A DNA stretch of 64,000 bases from NCBI GenBank assembly GCA_964644525.1, contig CAZXWC010000001.1:20683-84682 (forward strand). Reading direction: 5' to 3'. The notes beneath the pieces were generated by a model. That model was not told the origin of the DNA. It made no database searches and saw only the letters and a list, made by a program, of their open reading frames with translations. The translations under genes and the position numbers were made by a program. The DNA is from BM714 sp964644525 (GTDB lineage: Bacteria; Bacillota; Clostridia; Peptostreptococcales; BM714). This document shows positions 32,476 to 40,144 of this stretch, piece after piece. Positions within the stretch are counted from its first letter, which is position 1, and each line of letters starts with the position of its first letter.

Positions 32476-33051
32476 TTACAGGCCCGAAACGATCTTGTAA
32501 GCTTCAACAGCCATGTTGACGCCTTCCGTGACCGCTTTGGACGTTATGGTAGCTCCGGAAATTGCCTGTATTTCATTTCCGGCGGCTCCCGCTTTGACAA
32601 CCGTCAATTCAGATTCAGTGCTTTTACCAGCATACTGCCCGTAAAATTCAGGCAATAGCGCATTGGCTCCCAGGCCCGGTGTCTCCTGATGGTTGCCTAC
32701 TCTCATTCCGGTAATAGTCCCATCCCCCGAGATTCCTGTAATAACCTCAACACTTCCGCCGAATCCGCCCGGCAAGGACTTGACTGTATAACCAACCAAT
32801 GTGTCTCCTGAAAGTCCTTCGTAAATCTCGACAACCAGCTCATTTTCAGCCTTTACTTTGTCTATCATATCGGCTTCTATCATTTCAAAAGACTCCGCTT
32901 CAGGCAAGACTTCCTGTCTGGACAATTGGCTTGTCAGTTCCCTTTGCTCAACAATCTTGTCGATGGTGAAATCATAAACAAGAGAAAGCAATCCTGCCGC
33001 AACGGCGCATATTAAAAGTAGAATCAATCCTAATTTGCTGATTTCTTTCAT
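32476..33051 (-). CDS. rnfG: Rnf complex subunit G (covalent FMN)
   Basis: The 191-residue protein has one N-terminal membrane helix and an outward-facing FMN-binding domain. SGATITSKAV near residue 168 carries the Thr to which FMN is joined by a phosphoester bond. HQETPGLGANALLPEF is another family segment. Its ATG overlaps the rnfD stop by one base (TAATG). Confidence 0.96.
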   Translation of the reverse strand: MKEISKLGLILLLICAVAAGLLSLVYDFTIDKIVEQRELTSQLSRQEVLPEAESFEMIEADMIDKVKAENELVVEIYEGLSGDTLVGYTVKSLPGGFGGSVEVITGISGDGTITGMRVGNHQETPGLGANALLPEFYGQYAGKSTESELTVVKAGAAGNEIQAISGATITSKAVTEGVNMAVEAYKIVSGL

Positions 33052-33989
33052 TATTTTTTCACACCTCCGAACACATTGGATTTGACATACTTGTCAATCA
33101 AAGGCGTAACAACATTCATGAAGAGAATGGAGAAAGACACGCCTCCTGGGTATCCTCCAAACAATCTGATCACTACTGTGATCAAACCGCATCCAACAGC
33201 ATATATGATCTGCCCCTTTGCCGTCATTGGAGATGACACATAGTCAGTGGCCATGAAAATAGCTCCCAATACGAGTCCTCCGGCAAGCAGATGGAACATC
33301 ATGTAATTGAAATCAAACCCTCCGTAAAGCAATGTCAAAACAGCCACGGTCCCCATGTATGCAAGGGGGATTCTTGGGCTTATCACTCCGCGATATACAA
33401 GATAAATTCCACCAATCAAAAGGGCCAGTGCCGAAACTTCACCTATGCATCCTCCAACTCTACCTATGAAAAGATTGAAAATGGAAACGCTTTCAGGCAC
33501 AATCCTGCTACCCTTTATAAGTGCAAGTGGAGTTGCCTCTGTCACTGCATCGACAGGAAACTTCCATGTAGTCATCTCAACCGGCCATGAAGCTATTAGA
33601 AAAACCCTTGCTGCCAAAGCTGGATTGATAAAGTTGTGTCCCAAACCTCCGAAGGCCTGTTTAGCAATTGCAATTGCAAAAACCGAACCTACTACCGGCA
33701 TCCAGAAAGGAACTTCTGGCGGAAGGTTAAGTGCCAGCAAGAGTCCTGTTACTGCCGCACTGTAATCCATTACGGTAATGGCTTGTTTCCTTATGTTTTG
33801 TATGACTGCTTCCGTCGCCATAGCCGCCGCAACAGACAGCAATACGACAATCAAAGTCTGAAATCCGAAGTAATACATTCCTGCAAGAGTTGCGGGAATA
33901 AGAGCTATTACAACATCTCTCATTGTTTTATCAGTCGCTTCCTTCGACCTTATATGAGGCGATGAAGTGACTATTAATTTTCTTTCCAT
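33051..33989 (-). CDS. rnfD: Rnf complex subunit D (covalent FMN)
   Basis: The 312-residue membrane protein has about eight to ten helices and belongs to the NqrB/RnfD family. TEATPLALIKG contains the Thr expected to carry covalent FMN. RnfD is thought to help form the Na+ or H+ path. Start: ATG 33989 behind GGAGGG; an upstream frame to 34115 overlaps rnfC and shows no family similarity. Confidence 0.95.
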   Translation of the reverse strand: MERKLIVTSSPHIRSKEATDKTMRDVVIALIPATLAGMYYFGFQTLIVVLLSVAAAMATEAVIQNIRKQAITVMDYSAAVTGLLLALNLPPEVPFWMPVVGSVFAIAIAKQAFGGLGHNFINPALAARVFLIASWPVEMTTWKFPVDAVTEATPLALIKGSRIVPESVSIFNLFIGRVGGCIGEVSALALLIGGIYLVYRGVISPRIPLAYMGTVAVLTLLYGGFDFNYMMFHLLAGGLVLGAIFMATDYVSSPMTAKGQIIYAVGCGLITVVIRLFGGYPGGVSFSILFMNVVTPLIDKYVKSNVFGGVKK

Positions 33990-34003
33990 CTTTACCCTCC
34001 TGT

Positions 34004-35326
34004 TTATTTTGTTTTCCTTCGTTTTGAAAGTATTTCCCTTTTGGCCATTCTTATAGAATGTAGCAATGGCCGTTTCGAAGGACAAATGAAAGAACACGAA
34101 CCGCACTCTATGCAATCCATGGCACTATTCTTTTCAGCCATATCAAACATTCCGTTCAATGAATATGCGCTGATTGCAAACGGTTGTATGAATGAAGGGC
34201 ATATATCTACGCACTTGCCACATCTTATGCAAGGATTAGGTTCAGGTAATCTTGCCTGTTCTTCCGTAAATACCAATACTCCTGAAGTAGTCTTGTTTGA
34301 GGGCAAGTCATCTGTGAATTGAGCAAAACCCATCATGGGACCTCCAAGAATCAGTTTGCCCGGTTCACCTTTGTATCCTCCAGCTTGAGCAATGATTTCA
34401 CTGATTCTGGTTCCATTTTTTATCATTATGTTTTTGGGTTCTGAAATCCCGTCACCTGTAACGGTGCATATCCTTTCGATGAGCGGCATTCCAGTCTTGA
34501 TTGCCTTTGATATAGCCGACATTGTTGCAACATTGCTCACAACTGCGCCTGCATCCATTGGAAGGGCTCCAGACGGAACTTCTCTTTTTGAACACGCGTA
34601 AATCAATTGTTTCTCAGATCCTTGTGGATACTTGGTTTTTACAATCACAACCTGAATCCCGGGAAACTCCTTTGCAGCCTCTTTCATTGAAAGGACAGCA
34701 TCCATCTTGTTGTTTTCAATGGCTATAAATGCTTTTTCAAGACCCAAAACTTTCATTACGGTTCTTAATCCATAAACAACATCTTCCGGATTCTCAAGCA
34801 TCAGACGATGGTCGGATGTCAAGTACGGCTCGCATTCCGCTCCATTTAAAATAAGTACGTCTATCTTCTTATCCGGAGGAGGCGATAATTTAACCCTGGT
34901 TGGGAAACCTGCTCCTCCCATTCCGACAATTCCAGCTTCATTGATTATATCGAGTATTTCTTTAGCCTCAAGCGTCTCTATATCCCCCTTGGGAACAACG
35001 CTCTCATGGACTTCATTCAATCCGTCGGATTCAATTACAATACAAGTCCCAGTCCCGTTAATAATCATCCTTTTTTCAATTTTCTTTACCGTACCGGAAA
35101 TGCTGCTATGAACTGGCGCAGATACAAATCCGCCCGCTTCACCAATTTTCTGCCCAACCTTGACTTTTTCGCCAACTTCCACAATTGCCTTGCAAGGTGC
35201 GCCGATGTGTTGCTGAAGGGGAATTACTACGATTTCAGGTTCCAAAGCTTTCTCCACCGGTAAATGTTCTGTCATTTCTTTACTGTGTGGAGGATGAATG
35301 CCTCCCCTGAATGATAAAAGATTCAT
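34004..35326 (-). CDS. rnfC: Rnf complex subunit C (NADH-binding)
   Basis: RnfC carries the NAD(H) site of the complex. The 440-residue protein begins FRGGIHPPHSKE, has a GMGGAGFPTRVK segment near residue 135 like the FMN/NADH region of NuoF, and two ferredoxin motifs near the C-terminus (CIRCGKCVDICP, CIECGSCSFICP). It is first in the operon. Rnf couples electron flow from reduced ferredoxin to NAD+ with Na+ or H+ export and can run in reverse. Confidence 0.96.
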   Translation of the reverse strand: MNLLSFRGGIHPPHSKEMTEHLPVEKALEPEIVVIPLQQHIGAPCKAIVEVGEKVKVGQKIGEAGGFVSAPVHSSISGTVKKIEKRMIINGTGTCIVIESDGLNEVHESVVPKGDIETLEAKEILDIINEAGIVGMGGAGFPTRVKLSPPPDKKIDVLILNGAECEPYLTSDHRLMLENPEDVVYGLRTVMKVLGLEKAFIAIENNKMDAVLSMKEAAKEFPGIQVVIVKTKYPQGSEKQLIYACSKREVPSGALPMDAGAVVSNVATMSAISKAIKTGMPLIERICTVTGDGISEPKNIMIKNGTRISEIIAQAGGYKGEPGKLILGGPMMGFAQFTDDLPSNKTTSGVLVFTEEQARLPEPNPCIRCGKCVDICPSFIQPFAISAYSLNGMFDMAEKNSAMDCIECGSCSFICPSKRPLLHSIRMAKREILSKRRKTK

Positions 35327-35367
35327 TGTTACTCACCCCTTTATAAATAGTCGTCACATTTATATTC

Positions 35368-35373
35368 ATTATA
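35368..35373 (-). promoter_or_regulatory. Possible second -10 element upstream of rnfC
   Basis: An exact TATAAT on the minus strand 42 bases before the rnfC ATG. No good -35 is visible at 16-18 bases, so it is weaker than the upstream promoter. Confidence 0.35.
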
Positions 35374-35448
35374 CCGCCAAACAAGTTGCAATATAACTAA
35401 TACCATGCGATCAAAAAAACACAAAAAAAAAACATATAGTCCATTAAC

Positions 35449-35477
35449 ATAGTATCTTTAAAGGATTTTAAAGTCAA
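35449..35477 (-). promoter_or_regulatory. Main promoter of the rnf operon
   Basis: TTGACT and TACTAT with a 17-base spacer on the minus strand. The resulting leader of about 115 bases contains two long T-runs (10 and 7) but no obvious hairpin. Confidence 0.7.
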
Positions 35478-35480
35478 TCA

Positions 35481-35498
35481 TTGTTAATTGCGTAACGA
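35481..35498. promoter_or_regulatory. Rex-like operator next to the rnf promoter
   Basis: TTGTTAATTGCGTAACGA is an imperfect dyad whose left half matches the clostridial Rex consensus (TTGTTAA-N4-TTAACAA) fully and whose right half matches at five of seven positions. It ends four bases from the -35 hexamer of the rnf promoter. Rex senses the NADH/NAD+ ratio. Confidence 0.45.
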
Positions 35499-35518
35499 AA
35501 AACAAAAACAATTTTAAT

Positions 35519-36061
35519 TCACTGTTTTATTTTTTCTAGGCCTTCTTTTACGTGGTCTCTTATCCAACAAATAACATCGTTATTGTTCAAAGGTACATCG
35601 CCCAATACTTTTTTTATTTCCCTTGTGTCCAAAGTAAAGCATTTTTCGCCCACATTATGACTGTATATGAAATCGACGTTTATATCCGATATAACAACGG
35701 TAACCACAGTATCTACAATATTGCCGAGAGGCGCGCGGTCTATATGGTCATATCTGAATGATGCTTCAAGTTCCGTTCCTTTTCCTGCTTCCGATCTCAT
35801 GTTGAACTTCCCATCACAATTTTCTGCTGCGGATTTAAGCATTGGAATCCCCAATCCGACTTTTCTTGTAGTCCTGCTGGTGTAAAAAGGATTAATCACT
35901 TTTTTCAGAGTTTCCTCATCCATGCCTTTTCCGTCATCTTTTATGCGTATTGAAAAAATATTCTTCTCTATGTTTTCACAAATCTCGATTTCAACCAGTT
36001 TTGAATCGGCATGAACCGAATTTTGAGCTATATCCAATATATGCATCGACAATTCTTTCAT
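35519..36061 (-). CDS. GHKL-type ATP-binding protein
   Basis: The 180-residue protein is a stand-alone histidine-kinase-like ATPase domain: N-box DIAQNSVHADS, G1 DDGKGMD, a GLGIPML motif and a GKGTELE motif. There is no dimerisation or sensor domain, so it probably works with partner proteins. The C-terminal 60 residues are not recognised. It is the last gene of the hydrogenase-like cluster and overlaps the PHP gene by one base. The function is unknown. Confidence 0.88.
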   Translation of the reverse strand: MKELSMHILDIAQNSVHADSKLVEIEICENIEKNIFSIRIKDDGKGMDEETLKKVINPFYTSRTTRKVGLGIPMLKSAAENCDGKFNMRSEAGKGTELEASFRYDHIDRAPLGNIVDTVVTVVISDINVDFIYSHNVGEKCFTLDTREIKKVLGDVPLNNNDVICWIRDHVKEGLEKIKQ

Positions 36062-36789
36062 TATGATTCCCCCTCGTTGCTTTTTCTCAAAGCTTTGAAT
36101 ATGTTTTCAATGTTTTTTTCATCAACTTCCAAGTAATTGTCGCACTCCGAAATATCGTGAAGATAATGGGCATCCGAATTTAAAAGAAAGCGGTAGTTTT
36201 TATACATCGGGTTCTTCTCTTTAAATTTCTCTTGACTTGTCTTTTTAGAAAGCTCCAATGCATCAACCTTCAAGTCGGGTGGCAAAAAGCCAAGATTGGC
36301 AATCAGGCTGAAGGCCTTTCTGTCGATGTGAGCTGGTACTGCAATCCCTTTGTGCCTATGCGCCAATTCAACCAATGCATAAATATTTAAATCTATCGAA
36401 TGTATCAAGAGGCGTTTTTCCACACCTGTCAACTCGTCATTCTCGTCTAATATCAATTGCCTGCCCAAAAGTTCTTCGGAATTCGGAATCCATTCAAAGT
36501 GCCTCTTGAGTTCATCCTCAAACATTTTTACGCTATCAATCGTTTCAAACAAACAAAGGACATGCACTTCCTCTTTCGTCTGTACTTCCATTCCCGGAAC
36601 CACTATGATTCCATTTCTTCGGCCCAAGGTCATGCAGGCTTGGCAATTTGCAGCATTGTTGTGGTCTGTTACCGCAATCGCATCAAGCCCCTTCAAAAGA
36701 GACATATTTATTATGTTGTTAGGAGTCATATCCTCGTCTCCACACGGTGACAAAGCAGAATGAATATGAAAATCATAATAAAGCTTCAT
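36061..36789 (-). CDS. PHP domain protein (metal-dependent phosphoesterase)
   Basis: The 242-residue protein has the PHP metal motifs: DFHIHSALSP at the N-terminus (HxH), VTDHNN, PGMEV, VPAHIDR, and LNSDAH near the C-terminus. PHP proteins hydrolyse phosphoesters, including nucleotides and small second messengers; the substrate here is unknown. The ATG overlaps the stop of the upstream DRTGG gene (TAATG) and it overlaps the next gene too, so it belongs firmly to this cluster. Confidence 0.92.
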   Translation of the reverse strand: MKLYYDFHIHSALSPCGDEDMTPNNIINMSLLKGLDAIAVTDHNNAANCQACMTLGRRNGIIVVPGMEVQTKEEVHVLCLFETIDSVKMFEDELKRHFEWIPNSEELLGRQLILDENDELTGVEKRLLIHSIDLNIYALVELAHRHKGIAVPAHIDRKAFSLIANLGFLPPDLKVDALELSKKTSQEKFKEKNPMYKNYRFLLNSDAHYLHDISECDNYLEVDEKNIENIFKALRKSNEGES

Positions 36790-37121
36790 TACATTCCCAG
36801 CTCTTTGAGTTTGCATGCCAATGTAAAGCTGTCTAGTTCCGAAGTGCAAACAACAATATTTTCTTCGTCCGCTTTAGCCAAGGTATCCTCCTCCACTTCA
36901 ATGGATTCAGGCACTATTATCATGGGCATCTCAAGAAGCGATGCAACAGCAATTATGTTCAGGTGTGTCTGAACGGTAATCCAAATATCGCCTTTGCTGC
37001 CGTTAGCCATTACCCAACTCAAAAGATCGCAAATGTAAACTCCGTCAACGGTTTTTGTTGAATCTTTTTCACCACTGGCTTGCTCCAATTTCAATTCCTC
37101 AATAATCTCATTGATGATCAT
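36789..37121 (-). CDS. DRTGG-type small protein (second copy)
   Basis: The 110-residue protein is a paralogue of the one at 38.8 kb: both share the order of a leading helix, a C-D-L-(L/M)-S motif and a hydrophobic core, seen here as CDLLSWVMAN and LLEMPMIIVPE. Such stand-alone domains are found next to hydrogenase-like genes and may bind a nucleotide or small ligand. This copy overlaps the 3' end of the hydrogenase-like gene. Exact function unknown. Confidence 0.85.
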   Translation of the reverse strand: MIINEIIEELKLEQASGEKDSTKTVDGVYICDLLSWVMANGSKGDIWITVQTHLNIIAVASLLEMPMIIVPESIEVEEDTLAKADEENIVVCTSELDSFTLACKLKELGM

Positions 37122-38382
37122 TTTCAGCCTCCTGTCCTTTTCTTATTATGCAATCGTCTATTGAAGCCTCTCCGCGTACAATATCCTCCGCCAAAGCTCT
37201 GCAACTTGGGGCTCCACATGTTCCGCAATCTATTCCCGGCAATTGCTTGTATATCTTTTCTATCATATCCATCTTGTTGATTGCAACACGTATGTCCGAA
37301 TCCAATTTCATTACATTTTTGGGTTTGATGTCGTCTACCCAATCTTTCATTTCTAAATTGATTTTTTCAATTGCTTTTTCCTTATTTATCACTTCTATTT
37401 GACTCTCTCCGATTTCTTCAGAAATACGTCTGATTCTCGCTTTTGCAATAAATGAATTTTCCATTGTAAGCGGACCTCCTATGCACCCGTTTACACATGC
37501 ATAGCCCTCGAAAAAATCAACATCGTTAAGCTTCCCGAGTTCCATTCCCTCCAAAACTTCAATTACATTTTCTATGCCGTCAACAGCAAGATAATTTTTG
37601 GCTTTTATGCTGAAACTTTGTCCATTCGCTTTTGCCCACCCGATTCCAACACTTGATGAATTCTGTACCTGCTTTCTTATCTCGACATCAGGATAAATCT
37701 TCAAAATCTTTGAGTACACCGATTCTATTGAAATGGCTTTGTCGACATATGACTTCCTTATTCCAACCGGATTCTTGATGCTTGTTATCTTGGCTGGGCA
37801 CTCTGTTACGTAAAATGTCCCTATGTCCTCCATAGCAAGTCCGGTTTTTTCTACAGCTTCACGTTTTGCAAACCTTGCAGCTATTTCCATTGGCGTTTCA
37901 AGTTTGATTATCCTATCTATCAGTGAAGGAAATCTTATTTGAATAAGCCTTATTATCGCAGGGCAGAGTGTCGAAATAAGCGGGCCGTCTTTTTCTTTTT
38001 TCTCCAATCTGTCTTTCAATGCTATGGATAGATAGTCAGCGGCCTTTGCCACATCATAAACCTCATCGAAGCCCAAATCATAAAATGAATTAAATATTTT
38101 ATTGATTTTTTTGCTCAAATGAAACTGTCCATAAATAGGAATTGAAACCAGCGCTATATTGTATTTGTAGTTTTTCATATCCGACAATTCATCCGTCAGC
38201 GCCCTTTTCGCATGGTATGGGCATACTCTTATGCACTCACCACAATCTATGCAGCGTTCATTTATAATTTCCGCTTTCCCGTTTCGCAAACGTATTGCCT
38301 CTGTAGGACATCTTTTCAAACAATTAGTGCATCCGTTGCACTTTGTTATATCCAAATTGACTGAATGCCAATAATTTTCCAT
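37108..38382 (-). CDS. [FeFe]-hydrogenase-like iron-sulfur protein, probably sensory
   Basis: A 424-residue protein. Two ferredoxin motifs come first (C15-x2-C18-x2-C21-x3-C25-P and C44 to C54). The hydrogenase fold follows, with H-cluster-type motifs: STLCP (C140), TECPAK (C195), and ACVNGC (C296, C300). All four Cys that bind the H-cluster are present, but the proton-relay Cys of catalytic enzymes (TSCCP) is Leu. A C-terminal Fe-S domain (GIDCGTCGAPSC, then DDC) ends the protein; no PAS domain is seen. With ATPase and DRTGG partners around it, a redox or H2-sensing role is more likely than bulk H2 production. Start: ATG 38382 behind GGAGGG. Confidence 0.88.
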   Translation of the reverse strand: MENYWHSVNLDITKCNGCTNCLKRCPTEAIRLRNGKAEIINERCIDCGECIRVCPYHAKRALTDELSDMKNYKYNIALVSIPIYGQFHLSKKINKIFNSFYDLGFDEVYDVAKAADYLSIALKDRLEKKEKDGPLISTLCPAIIRLIQIRFPSLIDRIIKLETPMEIAARFAKREAVEKTGLAMEDIGTFYVTECPAKITSIKNPVGIRKSYVDKAISIESVYSKILKIYPDVEIRKQVQNSSSVGIGWAKANGQSFSIKAKNYLAVDGIENVIEVLEGMELGKLNDVDFFEGYACVNGCIGGPLTMENSFIAKARIRRISEEIGESQIEVINKEKAIEKINLEMKDWVDDIKPKNVMKLDSDIRVAINKMDMIEKIYKQLPGIDCGTCGAPSCRALAEDIVRGEASIDDCIIRKGQEAENDHQ

Positions 38383-38395
38383 CAAATTCCCTCCA

Positions 38396-38827
38396 TCAAA
38401 TATTAAAAATCATTTCCACTTTCGTTTCCGCTCCCTTGGAAGATTCAATACTGAATTGGTCACTTGTTCTTTTCATGTTAGGCAATCCCATACCAGCTCC
38501 AAAACCCATTTCTCGCGCTTCATTGGAAGCCGTGGAAAATCCTTTCTTCATAGCCTTTTCAAGATTTTCAATTCCATTGCCATTATCATGGGCTATTACA
38601 ATTATTTTATCGTGTGAGATTTCTGTTGTGATTTTACCTCCTTCAGAATGAATCACTATGTTTATTTCTGACTCGTAAGCCGCTATTGCAATCCTTCTTA
38701 CCACAGACGCTTCGATACCTATTTGATTTAGCACTTTTTTGATATTGCTTGAAGCAAGGCCTGCCTTGGAAAACTCCTCTTTACCCACCTCATATTCAAG
38801 TTTTATAGTCTTTTCCGATTCAACCAT
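38396..38827 (-). CDS. Anti-sigma-factor-like ATP-binding protein (RsbW-type)
   Basis: The 143-residue protein is a single GHKL ATPase domain of the anti-sigma or serine-kinase type: an AAYESEINIV N-box, AHDNGNGI, and GFGAGMGLPNMKR. In RsbW or SpoIIAB systems such a protein binds a sigma factor or phosphorylates an antagonist. No sigma factor or STAS antagonist is adjacent, so its partner may be the hydrogenase-like protein or the DRTGG proteins. The operon position between these genes is conserved-looking. Confidence 0.88.
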   Translation of the reverse strand: MVESEKTIKLEYEVGKEEFSKAGLASSNIKKVLNQIGIEASVVRRIAIAAYESEINIVIHSEGGKITTEISHDKIIVIAHDNGNGIENLEKAMKKGFSTASNEAREMGFGAGMGLPNMKRTSDQFSIESSKGAETKVEMIFNI

Positions 38828-38831
38828 ATGA

Positions 38832-39188
38832 TTATTCCCCTTCTATTTTTATTGCGCCAAGTCTGCTCTTGTAAAGTAAACCGCTTGCTTCAAATAAAGT
38901 ATGCCTGACTCTCATTAAAACCATCTTCTTTTCTTTTGCCAATTTGCACACATCATCATCCGGATTTTTCCCTCTTACAAATACAATGTTGGACAAATCG
39001 AGCATTTCCGCAGTCCTTATTACCTGTAAATTAGTAAGGCCTGTCAGAAGAAGGACCTTTTCATCCACAAAAGCCAATACATCGCTCATCAAATCACATG
39101 AGAAAGCCGCTTCAACTTCCCTGTCCATATACTCTTCTCCTGCCAGTATTTCAGCATCAAGTATTTCTTTTACTTCTCTAAGTAACAT
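38832..39188 (-). CDS. DRTGG-type small protein (first copy)
   Basis: A 118-residue protein with the family order: a helical start (LREVKEILDAEILAGEEY), FSCDLMSDVLAF, then a Rossmann-like half (LLLTGLTNLQVIRTAEML, NIVFVRGK). Similar domains occur in phosphotransacetylase and in hydrogenase-linked clusters. Ligand unknown. It follows the SPOR gene by 12 bases and precedes the RsbW-like gene by 4. Confidence 0.87.
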   Translation of the reverse strand: MLLREVKEILDAEILAGEEYMDREVEAAFSCDLMSDVLAFVDEKVLLLTGLTNLQVIRTAEMLDLSNIVFVRGKNPDDDVCKLAKEKKMVLMRVRHTLFEASGLLYKSRLGAIKIEGE

Positions 39189-39200
39189 CGCAATTCCCCT

Positions 39201-40109
39201 TTAACTAACATTTCTAATTCCATTTATAAAAATATCCGACAAGTCGTTAATGCCTTCTTGCTTTTCCATTTCTGGAATTTTAGCCAGAACTGCTATTGAC
39301 GATTCATACCAATCTATTAAACCTGGAAAAAACACGCCTCCCGAATCAAAATCCTCAAGCCTTTTTTTCATGCTTTCCAGCTCATTCAACTTCATTGAGC
39401 TTGTTTCAACCAGTTCTTCCCTAGACAAGTTTGATTTCAAATATGCCACATAATCAGATTGCGCTTCACCAATTATTGAAAGAGCCCTCTCGTAATCATT
39501 TATGCATCCAATCGCTTTTTTCTCTTTTTCCGACTCGTAAGTAAATTCAGTTGTCTTTTCAACACTGTACAAAAAAGCGTCGTCTGCAATATTCTTTGCA
39601 TCTTTTTTAAAATATTCCCCCAGAGTGCTGTCTGCGTAAACGAAATTCAAAACCTTGAAGTTTTTATCCTCTAAAATAGTACCGCGTTCTCCTTTTTTCT
39701 CCAATTCCAGCAAAAACTTTTCCGCGTTTTCCCTAGTCGAAAAACTGCCTAATTGATAGGCATATAAGTTTACACTGACTTGCTTGAACTTCACCTCAGA
39801 CTGTTTGCTTACATCTTCAGAATCCGTTTGCAAGGGTTTCGCAGTATCAACTTCTTCAATTTCTTCAAATGGTTTTTTAATCATGTCCGAAACTTCCGTT
39901 GCTTGTTCTTCGTCATCTCCAGAATTTGTAATTTCTTCTCCTGTCTCTTCGGCTGGATTGAGATTTTCGCTTCCCAAAAGCATAAATTTAACTCCGTAAA
40001 AACCAAGCAATGCCGAAATTAAACATAAAAACAAAATTGAAAAAATAAACCTTCCTCTTCTGCTTCTTTTCTTTCTTTTGCTTGTTTTACTTTTATATCT
40101 TTGAGCCAT
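39201..40109 (-). CDS. Membrane protein with a SPOR-like domain
   Basis: The 302-residue protein has a very basic N-terminal tail (KSKTSKRKKRSRRGR), one membrane helix (about 22-42), an acidic linker and a SPOR-like segment (VNLYAYQLGSFSTRENAEKFL, about 112-165). SPOR domains bind denuded glycan at septa. The C-terminal 130 residues are helical and not recognised. It is first in the redox-cluster operon; whether it functions with those genes or simply shares the promoter is unclear. Confidence 0.82.
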   Translation of the reverse strand: MAQRYKSKTSKRKKRSRRGRFIFSILFLCLISALLGFYGVKFMLLGSENLNPAEETGEEITNSGDDEEQATEVSDMIKKPFEEIEEVDTAKPLQTDSEDVSKQSEVKFKQVSVNLYAYQLGSFSTRENAEKFLLELEKKGERGTILEDKNFKVLNFVYADSTLGEYFKKDAKNIADDAFLYSVEKTTEFTYESEKEKKAIGCINDYERALSIIGEAQSDYVAYLKSNLSREELVETSSMKLNELESMKKRLEDFDSGGVFFPGLIDWYESSIAVLAKIPEMEKQEGINDLSDIFINGIRNVS

Positions 40110-40132
40110 AATATCATCTCCGCTTCGTTAAT

Positions 40133-40141
40133 ATTATATCA
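40133..40141 (-). promoter_or_regulatory. Extended -10 promoter of the SPOR/hydrogenase-like operon
   Basis: Minus-strand TGATATAAT, an exact -10 with a TGn extension, 24 bases before the SPOR gene. It lies just beyond the hemZ stop, so this operon is separate from hemZ. Confidence 0.55.
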
Positions 40142-40144
40142 TAT

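Noticed and set aside
33990..34115. N-terminal extension of rnfD up to 34115
   Set aside because: It overlaps rnfC, is unlike RnfD, and a GGAGGG site with ATG at 33989 gives the normal protein.
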